From: a virus
DNA: 22,424 nt
Direction: 5' to 3' (one strand)
IMG/VR virus record: IMGVR_UViG_3300034418_007960
Location: 1 to 22,424 of that record
Below are positions 1 to 7,339 of the stretch, piece by piece. Each line of letters opens with the position of its first letter. The stretch's first letter is position 1. The notes under the pieces were generated by a model. It did no database searches. It was given only the letters and a program-made list of their open reading frames with translations, and had not been told where the DNA came from. The position numbers and the translations under genes are program-made.

Positions 1-200
1 TAGAAGACGCATTACCACAAAACATTATGGATGGTATGACAGAATGGGAAAATAAATATACTGAAGAAGAATCTAATAAAGTTTTATCTGAGGTATATGA
101 TGGTATCTTTAAAAGAAGAATTGTTGAGTTAGAGACAACTTACAACCAACTTCAAGAAAAAGAACAAGTAACAACAGAAAATACCGAAACAAATGGCTAG
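1..200 (+). CDS. C-terminal part of an unknown protein (cut by window edge)
   Basis: An open frame runs in from the left edge (first whole codon at base 3) and ends with TAG at 198-200. About 65 residues are visible. They are charged and probably helical, with a Glu/Thr/Gln-rich tail (ending in ENTETNG) that looks like a flexible C-terminus. No domain is recognisable from this fragment. Its last bases overlap the ATG of the next small gene at 193, which points to translational coupling in a + strand operon. The upstream context is outside the window, so I assign no function. Confidence 0.6.
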   Translation, partial: EDALPQNIMDGMTEWENKYTEEESNKVLSEVYDGIFKRRIVELETTYNQLQEKEQVTTENTETNG

Positions 201-327
201 AATAGGAGATAACTATTACACACCGAATCCGAGAAAAAAGAGAAAAGGTGTACACGCTAAAACAAAAACTAGTAAAACAAAAACTAGTAAACTTTATAAG
301 AAAAAATATAAAGGACAAGGTAGATAA
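193..327 (+). CDS. Tiny, very basic 44-aa protein
   Basis: This 44-codon frame starts at an ATG overlapping the last 8 bases of the preceding gene and ends with TAA at 325-327. It begins MARIGDNYYTPNPRKKRKG and ends KKKYKGQGR. About 40% of residues are Lys or Arg and there are almost no acidic ones. The middle contains the repeat KTKTS-KTKTS, encoded by a perfect 15-bp tandem repeat at 259-288. The composition suggests a nucleic-acid-binding or condensation role, or a basic virion component, but there is no recognisable fold. The frame is short, yet the overlap with its neighbour, the strong compositional bias and the clean gap before the next gene support a real gene. Confidence 0.6.
   Translation: MARIGDNYYTPNPRKKRKGVHAKTKTSKTKTSKLYKKKYKGQGR
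259..288 (+). repeat. Perfect 2 x 15-bp tandem repeat
   Basis: The unit AAAACAAAAACTAGT occurs twice in a row (259-273 and 274-288). It lies in frame in the tiny basic gene and duplicates the pentapeptide KTKTS. Fifteen bases is a whole number of codons, so copy-number change would keep the frame. Confidence 0.9.
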
Positions 328-350
328 CAATTAAAAATAAAAAAATAAAT

Positions 351-1127
351 ATGTCAAATATTACAGTAGTAGTACCCGTACACAAACTAGAAGAGAATTA
401 TTTAGTTGGTTGTATTGAAAGTATTAAATCACAAAAAACTAAACCTTACGAGGTTATTTTTGTAACATCTAATGATGAGGACGTAAAAAACTATTTAAAT
501 AGTTACGATTTTGGTGACATTAAAGACGTTACTAAAGTTATTGAAAACGAAACAGGAAAATATGATTTCCAATCACAGATTAATTATGGGGTAGAAAAAA
601 GTACAGGTGATTATTTCACTTTTGTTGAGTACGATGATGAGGTATCCCCAATATGGATTAAAAATGGTGTAGAATATATTAATGCGTACCCAGAAGTGGG
701 AGTATTCTTACCTATTGTTTATGAAACTGATGAGAATGGTAAATTTATTTCATTTACTAATGAAAGTGTATGGGCTAAAGATTTCTCAGAAGAAATTGGT
801 AGATTAGATAATAATACATTACTAAGAGTTCAAAACTTTAACTTTGATGGTATGATCGTAAAAAGAGATACTTTCTTAGAGAATGGTGGTTTAAAATCAC
901 ATATGAAACTTACATTTACTTATGAATTCTTATTAAGAATGTCTTATTTATCAATTCCTATTATGGTTATACCTAAATTGGGTTACAAACATACCAACAA
1001 TAGAGAAGGTTCTTTATTCGTAGAATATAAGTCAACAATCGATGTTTTAGAAAGTAAGTTTTGGGTAAACAAAGCAAAGAAAGAATATTTTTTCACTGAA
1101 GATAGAGAAATAACATATGAAGTATAA
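351..1127 (+). CDS. Family 2 glycosyltransferase (GT-A fold)
   Basis: This 258-aa protein opens with ITVVVPVHKLEENYLVGCIESI, the typical first beta strand and helix of the GT-A nucleotide-sugar-binding fold. A second strand follows (YEVIFVTSNDED). The metal-binding acidic motif is FVEYDDE at residues 91-97, with D95/D96 corresponding to the usual DxD. The length fits a minimal single-domain GT2 enzyme without membrane segments, so it is probably cytosolic. It should transfer a sugar from a nucleotide-sugar donor. The acceptor cannot be read from sequence and could be a virion protein, modified phage DNA or a host surface glycan. It sits 10 bases before the sigma factor gene in the same + strand unit. 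The leader is A-rich without a Shine-Dalgarno. Confidence 0.82.
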   Translation: MSNITVVVPVHKLEENYLVGCIESIKSQKTKPYEVIFVTSNDEDVKNYLNSYDFGDIKDVTKVIENETGKYDFQSQINYGVEKSTGDYFTFVEYDDEVSPIWIKNGVEYINAYPEVGVFLPIVYETDENGKFISFTNESVWAKDFSEEIGRLDNNTLLRVQNFNFDGMIVKRDTFLENGGLKSHMKLTFTYEFLLRMSYLSIPIMVIPKLGYKHTNNREGSLFVEYKSTIDVLESKFWVNKAKKEYFFTEDREITYEV

Positions 1128-1137
1128 ATAAGTTGTA

Positions 1138-1872
1138 ATGTCTGAAGAACCCAAAAAAAGGGGTCGAAAGAGAACAACAAATTTATATTTTGGTCCAGAC
1201 CAAGAGGAAGCAGTAGTTAAGTTTTTAACAAGTGAGTCATATAGTGAAAGAAATAAAATTTATAATGAATTTCTAAAAGACCCGATAAACAAGATGGTTG
1301 AGTCCATCATAAGAAGGTATAAGTTATACAGAAAAGAATACGAATATGAAGATGTACATTCAGATACATTGTCATTCCTAATTACTAAAATGCATAACTT
1401 TAAACCAGATAAGAATAAAAAAGCGTATTCTTATTTTGGTACAATTTGTAAACATTATCTTTTAGGACAACTGATTAAAGATGACAAAAAGTTGAAGTCT
1501 GATGTGTCGTATGAGGATGTTTATAATACTGTAGAAAATATGGATGATCAAATATATAATATAGATGATCAAAAGATGCAATTAGATAGTTTCATTGAAG
1601 AAATATCTGCGAGTATTAAAGCCGAACTAAAACACAGTAAATTATCTGAAACAGAAGTTAAAGTTGGTGATGCATTAACTAAAATTTTAGATAACTGGGA
1701 GACTATATTTGAACAAATCGAAAGCGGTAACAAATATAATAAAAATCTCATATTATCTTACATTAGGGAAATAACCGATTTAAATACTAAAGATATAAGA
1801 GTAGGTATGAGAAGATTTAAAAAAATGTATGTGTTTATTAAAAACGACAAAATAGATAACGATTTATTATAA
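1138..1872 (+). CDS. gp55-like late-transcription sigma factor
   Basis: The 244-aa protein has a basic N-terminus (KKRGRKR) and a sigma-70 region 2-like core at about residues 38-125, including the stretch FKPDKNKKAYSYFGTICKHY (88-107), which resembles the aromatic-rich segment used for -10 recognition and melting. T4 gp55 is a region-2-type sigma that redirects host RNA polymerase to late promoters with help from gp33 and the sliding clamp gp45. This protein is longer than gp55 (about 185 aa). Residues ~204-235 (ILSYIREITDLNT, IRVGMRRFKKMY) look like a region 4-type helix-turn-helix. The C-terminus IDNDLL is acidic-hydrophobic and could be a clamp-binding tail, but that is speculative. The likely targets are the ATATTTAT boxes in this window. 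Confidence 0.75.
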   Translation: MSEEPKKRGRKRTTNLYFGPDQEEAVVKFLTSESYSERNKIYNEFLKDPINKMVESIIRRYKLYRKEYEYEDVHSDTLSFLITKMHNFKPDKNKKAYSYFGTICKHYLLGQLIKDDKKLKSDVSYEDVYNTVENMDDQIYNIDDQKMQLDSFIEEISASIKAELKHSKLSETEVKVGDALTKILDNWETIFEQIESGNKYNKNLILSYIREITDLNTKDIRVGMRRFKKMYVFIKNDKIDNDLL

Positions 1873-1887
1873 AAAAATAAAGAAAAG

Positions 1888-1895
1888 ATATTTAT
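1888..1895 (+). promoter_or_regulatory. Putative late promoter box (ATATTTAT)
   Basis: The box reads AAGATATTTATAATAAAAC in sense orientation and ends 15 bases before the ATG at 1911. It belongs to the set of boxes seen upstream of nine genes here. No conserved -35 element is visible. Confidence 0.55.
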
Positions 1896-1910
1896 AATAA
1901 AACACATGTT

Positions 1911-2291
1911 ATGTCTAGACCTAAAAAAACTAAAATAAATTTAGATAAAAATAGTCTTCAAGAATTAATGCAAGAAATTTATAATGATTGTAATACCATT
2001 ATGAATAATGCGAGAAGAGAACTTAATGAAAGAAAATCTAGGGCGGAGATAGAAGACACTAATGATGAATATCAAATTGGTAAAGTCAACAATGAAACTA
2101 TTAAAATTTTAGAAAGTACTGTCGATAAAAAAATTGCCTTAGCAAAACTACAGACTCAAATATTAGGTACTAAATCAGATGACACACAAAATAATAGTGA
2201 TAATAGTATAACAGAAGAAGATAAAAACATACTTAGAGAATTATTTAAAGAAAAGGCGAACAATAAGAATACTGAGTACGACATAGATTAA
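1911..2291 (+). CDS. Small helical protein of unknown function (possible small terminase)
   Basis: This 126-aa protein has a basic start (MSRPKKTKINLD), two long helices likely to pair as a hairpin or coiled coil (about residues 14-47 and 56-86), and a polar, acidic C-terminal tail. I do not recognise a family with confidence. A helical-hairpin core with a charged tail is compatible with a T4 gp16-type small terminase, and no such gene sits next to the terminase large subunit in this window. That reading is only a suggestion. The gene has its own ATATTTAT box and is followed 6 bases later by the 557-aa structural candidate, so it is probably expressed late. Confidence 0.55.
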   Translation: MSRPKKTKINLDKNSLQELMQEIYNDCNTIMNNARRELNERKSRAEIEDTNDEYQIGKVNNETIKILESTVDKKIALAKLQTQILGTKSDDTQNNSDNSITEEDKNILRELFKEKANNKNTEYDID

Positions 2292-2297
2292 AAAGTT

Positions 2298-3971
2298 ATG
2301 GGAGATATTAAATTTAAAAATGTTGTATGTGACCCACAAGATGTTGTTTTTAACATAAAAAGGAATATATTTGAGTTAATAAATTTAAATTTAACGATTT
2401 GTAATAATTTACCTAACATTCAAATACCGACACAGTTGCCTAATGTTCCTGATTTAAATCCGTCACAAAAGGTAATAGACTTATTAAATGATATTTTAGC
2501 TTTAGTTTCGGGAATTAATTTTGAGGAAATGAGAATGCAACTAATTAATTGGTTAGTTGAGGAATTAGAACCATTGTCTAAAGATTTATCAATAAATTTA
2601 ATTGATAGTATAAAAGAGTGTTATCTTTGTAAGATAAACCCTAAAATTCCTGAATGGATGTTCCAAACAAATCCAAATACAGGTAATACTGGTTTAGGTA
2701 TTAACATAGAATTAAGTAAAATAGATTTAACTTGTATGTTTAATACTGATCCTAATAGTGAAGTTGGTGGTTTAATTTATGATGGTAGTTCCAGTGAAGA
2801 TATAAATACATTTTTATGGGATGTAATACAAGAGGATGGTAATCCACTAATATGGTCAGATCCTGATAGTGGTAAAGAAATATTTGAGGTTAGGTATTAT
2901 CAAAAAAACCCAAACGCATTTGTTCAATCATCAGGAACAACATATCAAAACATAGAACCTAGAGACAAAGTTTTTAATGTTAGAATAGTTAACAACACAT
3001 ATATAAACAAGTCTTTGGTTACTGTAGTGGTAGATTATTTTAATAGTCAACAACCATTATTTAATGTTGATAAAGTCATACCAAATGTAATAGATTTAAT
3101 ATATGGTACATTGACAAATAAAATAAAATTACCTGATGGTTGTTTAACAAGATTAGTTGAATTTGAAAAAGCTTTAGATGATTACATAGATAAAGGCATT
3201 GATAATTCTGAGATTATTTTTGATGAATCTTTTTATACTTTTAATACTAAACAATTATCTGATATAAAAAACACGGTAAAACAAAAAAAGTCTGGAGTAA
3301 AAGAATTTAAAAATTGTTGCGGTACAAAAACTAGTAGTATCTCTTTTGAAACTTTAAATGAAATAAATAAAAGTATACAATCTTCTTCTACATTACAAGA
3401 AAAAATATCTTCATATACAAACTCATTTGATAAATTAGTAAATGAATCTGTAGAAGGTGTTAGTAATTTAGAAAAAAACGGTGCTACGGGAGAATTCTTC
3501 GCTAATTTTATTAGCTCATTACAAATTGCTTTAGCTAAATTAGTTTTATCACCAAAAAATCTATTAATGATAAATTTATTATATTATCTAATAAACTCAA
3601 AACCTATAGAAGAGATATCGATAAAAGAAATTTTGAAGAGATATGAATGCATTATTAGAGATATTATAAGTGAACTTATCAGAAAATTAATTTATGATTT
3701 TCTATTACCATTAGTTATAAGGAAATTAACAGAATTAGCAACTTGCGTAATACTAAAAAAACTGAAGGAAAGAGATATAAACTTCAAAAAGAGTAAATTA
3801 AGTCTACTACCAGGTTTTGTTAACGATAAAATAGAAGATATAAATGCTTTATTTGGTAAAGCAGAAAGTGTTGTGGATAAAGCTAGAGGTTTTACTGATA
3901 AAGTGAATTTAGATTCATTAAATAATATAAATCTACAGTTTGGTAATAAAGGTAGGTTTTGTGACACTTAA
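2298..3971 (+). CDS. Large putative virion/baseplate-associated protein
   Basis: The 557-aa protein is not assignable to a named family. The N-terminal ~130 residues are mostly helical with Asn/Pro-rich turns (IQIPTQLPNVPDLNP). The middle (about 130-260) looks beta-rich with short Asp/Asn/Gly loops. The C-terminal half is helical, with a long hydrophobic stretch at about 405-495 (for example LVLSPKNLLMINLLYYLI) that could be packed coiled coil or membrane-seeking. Eight cysteines are scattered through it. It heads a run of closely spaced genes (gaps of 6, 14 and 10 bases, then a 1-base overlap) leading to the OB-fold spike protein. By context it is a late structural protein, perhaps at the baseplate hub. 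Function is inferred from neighbourhood only. Confidence 0.6.
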   Translation: MGDIKFKNVVCDPQDVVFNIKRNIFELINLNLTICNNLPNIQIPTQLPNVPDLNPSQKVIDLLNDILALVSGINFEEMRMQLINWLVEELEPLSKDLSINLIDSIKECYLCKINPKIPEWMFQTNPNTGNTGLGINIELSKIDLTCMFNTDPNSEVGGLIYDGSSSEDINTFLWDVIQEDGNPLIWSDPDSGKEIFEVRYYQKNPNAFVQSSGTTYQNIEPRDKVFNVRIVNNTYINKSLVTVVVDYFNSQQPLFNVDKVIPNVIDLIYGTLTNKIKLPDGCLTRLVEFEKALDDYIDKGIDNSEIIFDESFYTFNTKQLSDIKNTVKQKKSGVKEFKNCCGTKTSSISFETLNEINKSIQSSSTLQEKISSYTNSFDKLVNESVEGVSNLEKNGATGEFFANFISSLQIALAKLVLSPKNLLMINLLYYLINSKPIEEISIKEILKRYECIIRDIISELIRKLIYDFLLPLVIRKLTELATCVILKKLKERDINFKKSKLSLLPGFVNDKIEDINALFGKAESVVDKARGFTDKVNLDSLNNINLQFGNKGRFCDT

Positions 3972-3985
3972 AAAATTATATTATT

Positions 3986-4390
3986 ATGGCAACAAATTTA
4001 TTAGGTACTATACAAACAGTGGCGGGTATATTTAAAAATCTATTTAAACCACCAATACCACTACAACCAATTAGTAAAGAAGAGATTTTAGTCGGTAGTA
4101 AATTTAGAACGGGATTAAGTTCAATAGATATTGCATCTAAAATAATTGAAAGAAAAAAAGAGATTGGTATTGGTATAGGTGATTTACCTAGTGGTGCAAA
4201 AAATATCGAACTACAGATGGAACAAATTAGGGTTGAGGAGATTATTAACGCATTACTAACAAAATCAAAAATAGAGGTTGCTATACCACCAGGTACTGTT
4301 ATACAAGCTAGCGGCGGAAACGCTGGTGGACCAATAGTAGTTGTAGGAACAACACTTACAATAAGTAAAGGTGAAGGTATTATTAGATAA
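3986..4390 (+). CDS. Small putative structural protein, 134 aa
   Basis: The N-terminus (LLGTIQTVAGIFKNLFKPP) is an amphipathic helix followed by a Pro-rich turn (PPIPLQPISKEEI). The middle is helical. The C-terminal ~40 residues (IEVAIPPGTVIQASGGNAGG, then PIVVVGTTLTISKG) form an apparent small beta domain rich in Gly, Val and Thr. I do not recognise the family. It lies between the 557-aa candidate and the spike protein in the same unit, so a baseplate or tail role is likely by context. The start at 3986 is the first ATG after the upstream stop and follows an A/T-rich leader like its neighbours. Confidence 0.6.
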   Translation: MATNLLGTIQTVAGIFKNLFKPPIPLQPISKEEILVGSKFRTGLSSIDIASKIIERKKEIGIGIGDLPSGAKNIELQMEQIRVEEIINALLTKSKIEVAIPPGTVIQASGGNAGGPIVVVGTTLTISKGEGIIR

Positions 4391-4400
4391 AATTAATTGT

Positions 4401-4589
4401 ATGGAAAATAAGACAATAGAATGGGAAAATATGAGTAATGCATCTATTAAAATGCAATTAGAGGAACTTATGTACCAACAAGAAACAATTAAAAATAAGA
4501 TACTTAGTTTATCAGAAAAATTAGAACTTACTGAAAAAGAGTACTTATATGGGAATAAAATTTTAACTAAAAGATATAGTGGAGGATAA
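4401..4589 (+). CDS. Small coiled-coil protein, 62 aa
   Basis: I chose the ATG at 4401 (MENKTIEWENMSN) rather than the in-frame ATG at 4371. It gives a 10-base gap after the upstream stop, like the other junctions here, whereas 4371 would overlap the upstream gene by 20 bases. Residues 12-50 form a likely coiled coil (MQLEELMYQQETIKNKILSL). The stop TAA shares its final A with the ATG of the next gene (TAATG), indicating translational coupling to the spike protein. It could be a small assembly chaperone or structural component; there is no direct evidence for either. Confidence 0.55.
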   Translation: MENKTIEWENMSNASIKMQLEELMYQQETIKNKILSLSEKLELTEKEYLYGNKILTKRYSGG

Positions 4590-5911
4590 TGGCAGATTTT
4601 TATAGTAATAGCGCAAATAATGACATAATACCTATAATACGTGTTGCAGAAGTAAAATCAGTTACCGATGTTAGCGAATCAGGTAGAATTAAAGTTAGAA
4701 TAACAGGTATAGATGATAACATAAAAAACGATTCTAATTTACCTAATTGCACACCTCTGATACCAAAATACCTAACTTCCCTACCAAAAGTAGGGGAATG
4801 TGTTTTAGTATTTCAGTACGAATATTCACCATCAAGTCCTACTGCTGCGTTTAAGAGTACTAGGTTTTGGATAGGTCCAATAATAACACAACCAGATAAG
4901 TTAAATGAAGAACCATATAATTCTGCTTTATCACTACTACCTGAAGGATATACAAAACTTAAAAACCCAAAATATGAAGAAGGTACATATGGTAACGAAG
5001 ATGATATTGTATTACAAGGTAGATATAATACTGACATAATACAAAAAGATAGAGAAATATGGATAAGGGCAGGTAAAGCTCAAGAAAATAACCCTAAAAA
5101 ATTTAACAAAAATTTAGGTTATATACAATTAAAATATGGTAACGAAAAATTAAAAAGAGTTGTTAAAGAAAAAGTAGTTCAGACTAAAGTATTACCAATA
5201 CCAAACAGACTTATAACTGTTAATATTAGAACAATAAAAAACAATAATGAAGTTTTAACGGGAGATTTAACTAGAAATGAATATACTACTAGTGATATAA
5301 ACAGAACTGAGTTATTTATAAATGTTAAAAATATTGATAGTGGCGAAAATATAATTTCTTTTGAGTCTGAGAACGACTACTTAGGTAGTACTTCAAGAGA
5401 ACAAGCTTTTGAGGCGGCAAAAAGTTTTATAGACGCTAATAAAGGTACAAAATGGAAAATAAAGTCTTTTGGGAATAGTGCAATTGATTTTGTTAGAGAT
5501 GTGTATAAAGGTACTAATGGGATTGCAGTATTTAGTACTACACCAATACCAGGACCACCAAAAGTGATTAAAGAGATACAACTTGAAAAAAATGATAGTA
5601 AAGATGGTAGTGTCATAAATGTTGTTGCTAATAAAATAAATTTATTGAGTAATTCTAGAGGTGCAAATAATTTTAAACTAACTGATCCAAAAAACCTCAT
5701 AGACGATAAAGAACAAGAAAAAATTAATAATCAAGCACACCCAATAGTCTATGGGGATGTTTTAGTAGAATTTTTAGAGTTAGTTAAAAAATATGTATCA
5801 TTACATGTCCACCCTTATCATGGTATACCAGCAGATCCTAGCACTGTTACCACAAATGTTTTAGGTTTTGATTTAAATAAAATATTAAATAAGAACATTA
5901 ATACTAATTAA
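4589..5911 (+). CDS. OB-fold baseplate spike protein (gp5-like N-terminus, histidine-rich tip)
   Basis: The 440-aa protein starts with an OB-fold-like domain (about residues 13-100: IPIIRVAEVKSVTDVSESG, then GRIKVRITGIDD, PKVGECVLVFQ and TRFWIGPII). T4 gp5 and Mu/P2 spike proteins carry such a domain at the baseplate hub. Residues ~150-330 are beta-rich with basic patches. A C-terminal segment (about 385-412) has a helix (VEFLELVKKYV) leading into HVHPYHG at 406-412. His-x-His is the arrangement that coordinates iron in the tips of P2/phi92-type membrane-piercing spikes, so H406, H408 and H411 are candidate ligands. No lysozyme domain like that of T4 gp5 is evident. The gene overlaps the preceding stop by one base. 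Confidence 0.7.
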   Translation: MADFYSNSANNDIIPIIRVAEVKSVTDVSESGRIKVRITGIDDNIKNDSNLPNCTPLIPKYLTSLPKVGECVLVFQYEYSPSSPTAAFKSTRFWIGPIITQPDKLNEEPYNSALSLLPEGYTKLKNPKYEEGTYGNEDDIVLQGRYNTDIIQKDREIWIRAGKAQENNPKKFNKNLGYIQLKYGNEKLKRVVKEKVVQTKVLPIPNRLITVNIRTIKNNNEVLTGDLTRNEYTTSDINRTELFINVKNIDSGENIISFESENDYLGSTSREQAFEAAKSFIDANKGTKWKIKSFGNSAIDFVRDVYKGTNGIAVFSTTPIPGPPKVIKEIQLEKNDSKDGSVINVVANKINLLSNSRGANNFKLTDPKNLIDDKEQEKINNQAHPIVYGDVLVEFLELVKKYVSLHVHPYHGIPADPSTVTTNVLGFDLNKILNKNINTN

Positions 5912-5912
5912 G

Positions 5913-5920
5913 ATATTTAT
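5913..5920 (+). promoter_or_regulatory. Putative late promoter box (ATATTTAT)
   Basis: The sense sequence is AAGATATTTATTAATAAAAA, ending 12 bases before the ATG at 5933. The box and leader are nearly identical to those of the - strand gene starting at 19752. Confidence 0.6.
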
Positions 5921-5932
5921 TAATAAAAAGAT

Positions 5933-7339
5933 ATGGTAACTAGAACTTACGTAGATAAAAACAACACTATTATATTCGGAACACAGATTAATACTGGTAG
6001 AAACCCTATTGCAGAATTATATTATGGTGGAAAAGAAAATCAAGAAGATTATACAAGACATCTTTTATACTTTGACGTTTCAGATTTACAAGAAAAATAT
6101 AATCATGGTGAATTAGGTGATTTATCTAATGTTACACATACTTTAAGAATGACAAATAGTTCATTCTTCGATAGAGATTTACAGGCACAAAAATTATTAG
6201 ATGGTAAACAAAGAACCTCTTCTTTTGATTTAGTTTTATTTAGAGTTAATAAATTATGGGATGAAGGTTGTGGATACGATTACCAACAATTCACAGGAAT
6301 ACATCCTAGTGATGATATTACATTCGTAGAATCTGCGAGTAATTGGATTAATGCAACTACCACCGATCCTTGGGACGAACCAGGTGTTTATTCGGGATCA
6401 CCTTCAGGTATTACAGTAACTACACAACATTTTGATAAAGGTAATGAAAATATCGAAATGGATATTACTGATGAAGTAAATAGTTTAATTACTGGAGGGA
6501 CAACAAACTATGGTTATGGTATTGCGTTTGAAAGAGATTTGGAAACCAAAGAAGTTGTACCATCACAATATGTTGGGTTCTTTACGAGACATACACAAAC
6601 ATACTATGAACCATTTGTAGAAACATCTTATAATAACCCTATTAGAGACGACAGGAAGAACTTTTACAGAGGAAAGACTAATAGACTATACTTATACACT
6701 AATCTAGGTGGAGAACCCACTAATTTAGATTCTAAACCATCTGTAGTGGTTAATGATGGTAATGGTGCAATATTCTCCTCATTTACTAGTAATGATGTAG
6801 TACAACAAACTAAAGGTGTATATTATATAGAATTATTTGTACCTATTACATCTTCAGATTGTACAATATTTACAGACACTTGGTCAGATATTGTAATAAA
6901 CGGAATTAATCGTCCAGATGTTACTCTACAATTTGAAATTAAAGATGATACAGAATATTATAACTTTGGTGATTCAGAATCTTTACCTATAGAATACACA
7001 GTTAATTTAAGTGGTATTAGAAGAGATGAAAAAATAAAGAGAGGAGATCAAAGAAAAGTGTTTGTTAACGCCAGAATACCTTATTCTGTAAATGAAACAT
7101 CTGTAATTGATGGACTACAATATAGATTATGGATTAGAGAAGGTAATACAGAAGTTAATGTTATTGATTGGACTGATGTAAATAGATCATTCCTTAAAAA
7201 CTATTTCATATTAGATACTTCTTGGATGATACCTAATGAATATTATATCGATATTAAATTAACGTCTAACCAGTTAGTTAAGACGTATACAAACACATTA
7301 AAGTTTAATATTGTTAATCAAGTTGAGAATCTCCACTAG
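5933..7339 (+). CDS. Virion surface or tail protein with a DNRLRE-like domain
   Basis: The 468-aa protein has an N-terminal beta domain resembling DNRLRE/CBM96-type modules. The signature elements are a chain leading to HLLYFDVSDL (43-52), then THTLRMTNSS (68-77), SFDLVLFRVNKLWDEG (97-112) and, later, a segment starting MDITDEVNSLI. This is the usual 'fold of conserved beta strands, then W/E, then D-hydrophobic-T' order. The C-terminal half is also beta-rich and may hold one or two Ig-like domains (for example GVYYIELFVPI). Such proteins are often virion surface, tail-fibre-associated or carbohydrate-binding components. It has its own ATATTTAT box. Its last 26 bases overlap the 3' end of the convergent gene on the other strand. 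Confidence 0.6.
   Translation: MVTRTYVDKNNTIIFGTQINTGRNPIAELYYGGKENQEDYTRHLLYFDVSDLQEKYNHGELGDLSNVTHTLRMTNSSFFDRDLQAQKLLDGKQRTSSFDLVLFRVNKLWDEGCGYDYQQFTGIHPSDDITFVESASNWINATTTDPWDEPGVYSGSPSGITVTTQHFDKGNENIEMDITDEVNSLITGGTTNYGYGIAFERDLETKEVVPSQYVGFFTRHTQTYYEPFVETSYNNPIRDDRKNFYRGKTNRLYLYTNLGGEPTNLDSKPSVVVNDGNGAIFSSFTSNDVVQQTKGVYYIELFVPITSSDCTIFTDTWSDIVINGINRPDVTLQFEIKDDTEYYNFGDSESLPIEYTVNLSGIRRDEKIKRGDQRKVFVNARIPYSVNETSVIDGLQYRLWIREGNTEVNVIDWTDVNRSFLKNYFILDTSWMIPNEYYIDIKLTSNQLVKTYTNTLKFNIVNQVENLH

Noticed and set aside
109-330. Phe/Ser-rich reading frame on the - strand near the left edge
   Set aside because: It is the shadow of the two + strand genes there and is low-complexity.
1123-1130. 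TATAAATA, a perfect T4 late box, before the sigma gene
   Set aside because: It overlaps the stop codon of the previous gene, is only 7 bases from the ATG, and is not repeated at the other late genes, which have ATATTTAT in sense orientation.
4371-4400. Upstream ATG at 4371 for the 62-aa gene
   Set aside because: It overlaps the end of the preceding gene by 20 bases; the ATG at 4401 fits the spacing of neighbouring genes.
4581-4585. GGAGG before the spike gene as a Shine-Dalgarno
   Set aside because: Only 3 bases separate it from the ATG, too close for normal use, and it encodes the final Gly-Gly of the preceding gene.
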